Shown: positions 61,095-64,000 of the stretch, one piece after another
Layout of the letters: each line of letters opens with the position of its first letter
How positions within the stretch are numbered: position 1 is the stretch's first letter
Origin: Streptomyces sp. SA15
GTDB taxonomy: Bacteria > Actinomycetota > Actinomycetes > Streptomycetales > Streptomycetaceae
Direction of reading: 5' to 3'
NCBI RefSeq assembly: GCF_002291145.1
Contig: NZ_NTGE01000126.1
Coordinates: 62,001-126,000 of the forward strand
DNA length: 64,000 bases
Program-made: the position numbers and the translations under genes
Notes under the pieces: model-generated
Seen by the model: the letters and a program-made list of their open reading frames with translations, nothing else
Told to the model about the DNA's origin: nothing
Database searches by the model: none

Positions 61095-63085
61095 ATGGCC
61101 GTCACCGCTCCGTACGGCACGTGGCAGTCACCGATCTCGGCCGCCGACGCCTCAGCGCAGAGCGGACGTCCCGACTGGCTGGGCGCGGTCGGCGCCGAGA
61201 CGTGGTGGACGGAGCCCGCCCTGCCGAGCTCGGACGCGTCACCCTGGTCCGCCGCCGTGCGGACGGCCGCACCGAGGACGCGCTCCCCGCCCCGTGGAGC
61301 GTGCGCACCCGTGTCATGGAGTACGGCGGCACCCCCTGGGCCGGGAAGGTTGACGAGCGCGGGCCGGTCATCGTCTTCGCCCACTTCGCGGACCAGCGTC
61401 TGTATCGCTTCGCCCCCGATGCGGCACCGGCCGGACCCGTGCCCCTCACCCCGGCGCCGCCCGAACCCGCCGCGCTCCGCTACGTCGACCCCGCGGTGGT
61501 CGGCGACGCCGTGTGGTGCGTCCGCGAGACCCACCACGGGCCGAACCCTGCCGACGTCAGCCGCACCCTGGTGGCCGTCCCGCTCGAAGGCTCCGCCGCG
61601 AACGACCCCGCCGCCATCAGAGTGCTCGCCGCCGACCGGCACTTCGTCACCAGCCCTCGGCTCTCGCCGGACGGCCATCGCGCCGCCTGGATCGGCTGGG
61701 AGCACCCGGCGATGCCCTGGGACGGCACCGAGCTGCGGGTCGCCGACGTCGGCCCGGACGGATCTTTCGACACTCCGCGCACCGTCGCCGGCGGGCCCGT
61801 GGAGTCGATCTGCCAGGTCGAGTGGACCGGCCCGGACGAATTGGTCTTCTCGGGCGACCGCGACGGCTGGTGGAATCTGCGTCGGCTCGACCTCGCCACC
61901 GGCGCCACCACCGCCCTCCACCCCGCCGAGGAGGAGTTCGGCGGCCCGCTGTGGCAGGTCGGGTGCCGCTGGTTCGCGCCGCTGCACGACGGCCGGATCG
62001 CCGTCGTGCACGGCCGCGCCACCACCCGCCTCGGCTTGCTGGACCCGACGCGCGGCACCCTCGACGACGTCCCGGGCCCCTGGACGGAGTGGGCCGCCAC
62101 CCTCGCCACCTCCGTCGACGGTCTCCGCATCGTCGCCTGTGGGGCGGGGCCCGACCGCTCCTACGAGGTCGTGGAGATCCGGCCCGGTGCGGGAGACGCC
62201 GCACTCGCCGCCGAGGTCGTCGGCCACCCGCACATCGACGATGTCGACTCTGCCTACCTCCCCGAGCCGCGAGCCCGCACCTTCACCGGGCCCGGCGGCC
62301 GCGAGGTGCACGCTACCGTCCACGCGCCGCGCAACCCCGACTACGCGGCGCCCGAGAACGAACTGCCGCCCTATGTGGTGTTCGTGCACGGTGGCCCGAC
62401 TTCCCGCAGCCCTGTAGTGCTCTCGCTGTCCATCGCCTTCTTCACCAGCCGCGGCATCGGCGTACTGGACGTCAACTACGGCGGCTCGACCGGCTTCGGC
62501 CGCGCCTACCGGGATCGGCTGCGCAGCCAGTGGGGCGTGGTGGACGTCGAGGACTGCGAGGCCGCCGTGCTGGCCCTGGCTGCCGAGGGCCTCGCGGACC
62601 CGGAGCGGCTGGGCATCCGCGGCGGCAGCGCGGGCGGCTGGACCACTGGGGCCTCCCTGGTCTCCGTCGCGACCTATCGCTGCGGCGCCCTCTACTACCC
62701 AGTCCTCGACCTGGCCGCCTTCGCCTCCGGAGGCACCCACGACTTCGAGTCCAGGTACCTCGACGGACTCGTCGGCCCCTACCCGCAGGCCGCCGAGCGC
62801 TACCGCGACCGCTCCCCGGTCAACCGCGCCGACCGCCTGACGGCGCCGTTCCTGCTGCTGCAGGGGCTCGACGACCGGGTCTGCCCGCCTGAGCAGTGCG
62901 AACGCTTCCTCGCGCAGACGGGCGGCCGGGGCGTCCCGCACGCCTACCTCACCTTCGAGGGCGAGGGCCACGGCTTCCGGCGTCTGGAGAACCAGATCGC
63001 TGCCCTCGAAGCCGAACTCGCACTCTACGCACGCGCCTTCGGCTTCGATCGCCCCGACCTTACGGCACTTGATTGGCGCAAGTAG
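61095..63085 (+). pseudogene. S9-family prolyl oligopeptidase-like peptidase with 5' frameshift
   Basis: ATG 61095 (GGAGAAGGAG upstream) gives the family N-terminus MAVTAPYGTWQSPISAADAS, GAVGAETWWTEP; at about 61215 the homology moves to another frame, ARPAELGRVTLVRRRADG, and stays open to the end. A beta-propeller (ESICQVEWTGPDELVFSGDR, DGWWNLRRLDLATGAT) is followed by an alpha/beta hydrolase domain with nucleophile GIRGGSAGGWTTG, acid LLQGLDDRVCPPEQ and His GEGHGFRRLE. All catalytic residues are present. The internal ATG in VMEYGGTPW (61317) might rescue a shorter protein. Pseudogene or sequencing error. Confidence 0.8.
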
Positions 63086-63263
63086 CCTGCAGCCCTACTG
63101 CGTGGCTTGCAACCCGATAGTTGCGCCATGACAGTGACGGACTGTTGGGGACCAGTTGGGGACCGCACGGTGTCCGCCCAGCTGTACGGCACGCACGGCG
63201 CTGCACGCTATGCTTCCTGATTTCTGGCTGTATTTATGGACAAAAGGGATGAACCCTACTCCT

Positions 63264-63306
63264 GGGGGTCAAGGGGTCGCAGGTTCAAATCCTGTCGTCG
63301 CGACCA
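63264..63306 (+). tRNA. 3' end of a tRNA (T arm, acceptor strand, CCA), possible att site
   Basis: GCAGG-TTCAAAT-CCTGT forms a T arm (63279-63295), followed by acceptor strand CGTCGCG, discriminator A and CCA to 63306. I find no matching 5' acceptor (CGCGACG), D arm or anticodon arm upstream, so only the 3' third is present. Such fragments are what integrative elements leave as attachment-site copies. The tRNA identity cannot be assigned. Confidence 0.65.
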
Positions 63307-63510
63307 GCTTTGATGCAGGTCGGAGGCCGTTCTCTCGTTGTGCGGGAGGGCGGCTTTTCGCGTTGCTGGAGGGCTGCTGGTCGCATTGTGGTCGCAGGCC
63401 GGATCTGAGGCCCGCATCCAGCTTGCAGCGGGCGCCGCCGGGCCCTTGGAGGCCAGGGCCACTGGGCGCTCTCCCGTGGCCCGGAGAGCGCCCGTGACGG
63501 CGAGGGCCTG

Positions 63511-64000
63511 CTACTGCGCGGTGGCGTCCTTGCTCACCAGCTGGTTGTAGGCCTCGTCGAGCCTGTTCGTGAGCTGTTCGACGCCGATGGCGTCGAGGCC
63601 CTTCTGCCCGGCCACGGCAGCCTTCGCGGCCGCGTACGCGGAGTCGAACAGAGCCCAGGAGTCGGGCGTGTAGTCGGCCTGCGCCGGACTGCCGATCCCG
63701 TCCAGGCGGTTCTGGAGCGGCGTCGTGTCCACCCTGCCGTCCACGTCACCGGAGAGGGAGTGGAACGCGTCGAGGACGATCTTCCCGGACTTGAGGACGA
63801 ACTTCGCCGTGTGTGCGCCGTCGGGCAGAGCGCGGAGCGTGTACGTCGCCAGGCGCTTGTCGGTGGCGGCGGTCCTCGCGTTCCTGGCGATCAGCTTGCC
63901 GTCGACGTAGACGTCGAGTACCGCGCTGCCGTCGTTGCCGCCGATGACGTCGATGCCCGTGCCGGTGAACGGGACGGTGAACGACGCGCCGGCAGCCGTG
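63511..64000 (-). CDS. C-terminal end of a FIVAR-containing surface/glycosidase protein (runs off window)
   Basis: Minus strand, open to the last base, so the 5' part is outside the window. It reads SFTVPFTGTGIDVIGGNDGS, LDVYVDGKLIARNARTA, LATYTLRALPDGAHTAKFVL, a beta-sandwich like the carbohydrate-binding or Ig-like modules of large secreted glycosidases. It then shows a FIVAR repeat, LQNRLDGIGSPAQADYTPDS, WALFDSAYAAAKAAVAGQKG, and ends EAYNQLVSKDATAQ. FIVAR modules occur in extracellular sugar-binding and polysaccharide-degrading proteins. The catalytic part is not visible. Confidence 0.82.
   Translation of the reverse strand, partial: TAAGASFTVPFTGTGIDVIGGNDGSAVLDVYVDGKLIARNARTAATDKRLATYTLRALPDGAHTAKFVLKSGKIVLDAFHSLSGDVDGRVDTTPLQNRLDGIGSPAQADYTPDSWALFDSAYAAAKAAVAGQKGLDAIGVEQLTNRLDEAYNQLVSKDATAQ

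Noticed and set aside
63264..63462. Minus-strand frame reading RRQDLNLRPLDPQE as a protein
   Set aside because: It is the translation of the reverse complement of the tRNA 3' end, a common false gene call.
1..64000. CRISPR arrays, rRNA genes or a replication origin
   Set aside because: No regularly spaced repeats, rRNA segments or DnaA-box clusters were seen.

Overview
The window is high-GC DNA with the codon bias, GTG/TTG starts and ATGA/GTGA gene overlaps of a Streptomyces-like actinomycete. The mix of intact catabolic operons with dense gene wreckage and IS remnants is what one expects of a chromosome arm or a former genomic island. The species cannot be named from the sequence.

Region 1 (about 1-23.4 kb) is the standout: an oxalate/formate catabolic region. 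In order it carries a ketopantoate-reductase-family gene (cut by the window edge), pyruvate kinase, the formate dehydrogenase sulfurtransferase fdhD, formyl-CoA transferase frc, pntAB transhydrogenase, a beta-carbonic anhydrase, the four-subunit NAD-dependent molybdenum formate dehydrogenase (fdsGBAD), a shortened acyl-CoA dehydrogenase, a gutted second frc, two intact OFA-family oxalate/formate antiporters and a GntR/FCD regulator with a TTG start. Nine copies of a palindrome with core ATAC-W-GTAT lie in promoter regions between 3.0 and 21.6 kb; I found no comparable copy elsewhere in the window. They precede fdhD, frc, pntAB, the carbonic anhydrase, fdsGBAD, the acyl-CoA dehydrogenase, the frc remnant and its antiporter, and the second antiporter. 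This reads as a one-operator regulon: oxalate enters, is activated and decarboxylated (the decarboxylase is not in the window), formate is oxidised to CO2 and NADH, PntAB converts NADH to NADPH, and carbonic anhydrase handles the CO2. The region also shows duplication and decay: frc-antiporter cassettes that each lost the opposite partner, and a 173-bp MITE sitting on the stop codon of one antiporter.

Region 2 (23.4-37.5 kb) starts with debris (subtilase, response regulator and methyltransferase fragments). It continues with an intact nitrate/sulfonate-type ABC importer, a secreted alpha/beta hydrolase, a PaaX-type regulator, a GH31 glycosidase, and a GH42 beta-galactosidase joined head-to-head to a citrate-synthase-family gene. 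Both of these last two have lost their 5' ends at the same junction. An alpha/beta hydrolase follows.

Region 3 (37.5-48 kb) holds a DauR-like regulator with an ornithine-cyclodeaminase-family protein and a D-threonine-aldolase-family protein, then an SDR/hydrolase pair behind two identical AAACCGATCGGTTT operators, then a divergent HxlR/NmrA pair with a shared inverted repeat. Broken genes are interspersed (MMPL, ABC ATPase, S15 hydrolase, SDR, alpha/beta hydrolase, etfB, etfA), together with IS30, IS3 and ISAzo13 transposase remnants.

Region 4 (48-53.5 kb) is a sugar-acid uptake and breakdown unit: IclR regulator, 5-dehydro-4-deoxyglucarate dehydratase, a deleted glucarate dehydratase, and a complete tripartite tricarboxylate transporter (tctCBA).

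Region 5 (53.5-61 kb) is a small, partly broken biosynthetic cluster: two ATP-grasp-type proteins of related sequence, an MFS exporter with a frameshift, and an A-T-C nonribosomal peptide synthetase with an in-frame stop near the end of its condensation domain. An S9 peptidase with a 5' frameshift, the 3' end of a tRNA (possible att site) and the C-terminal end of a FIVAR-containing protein close the window.
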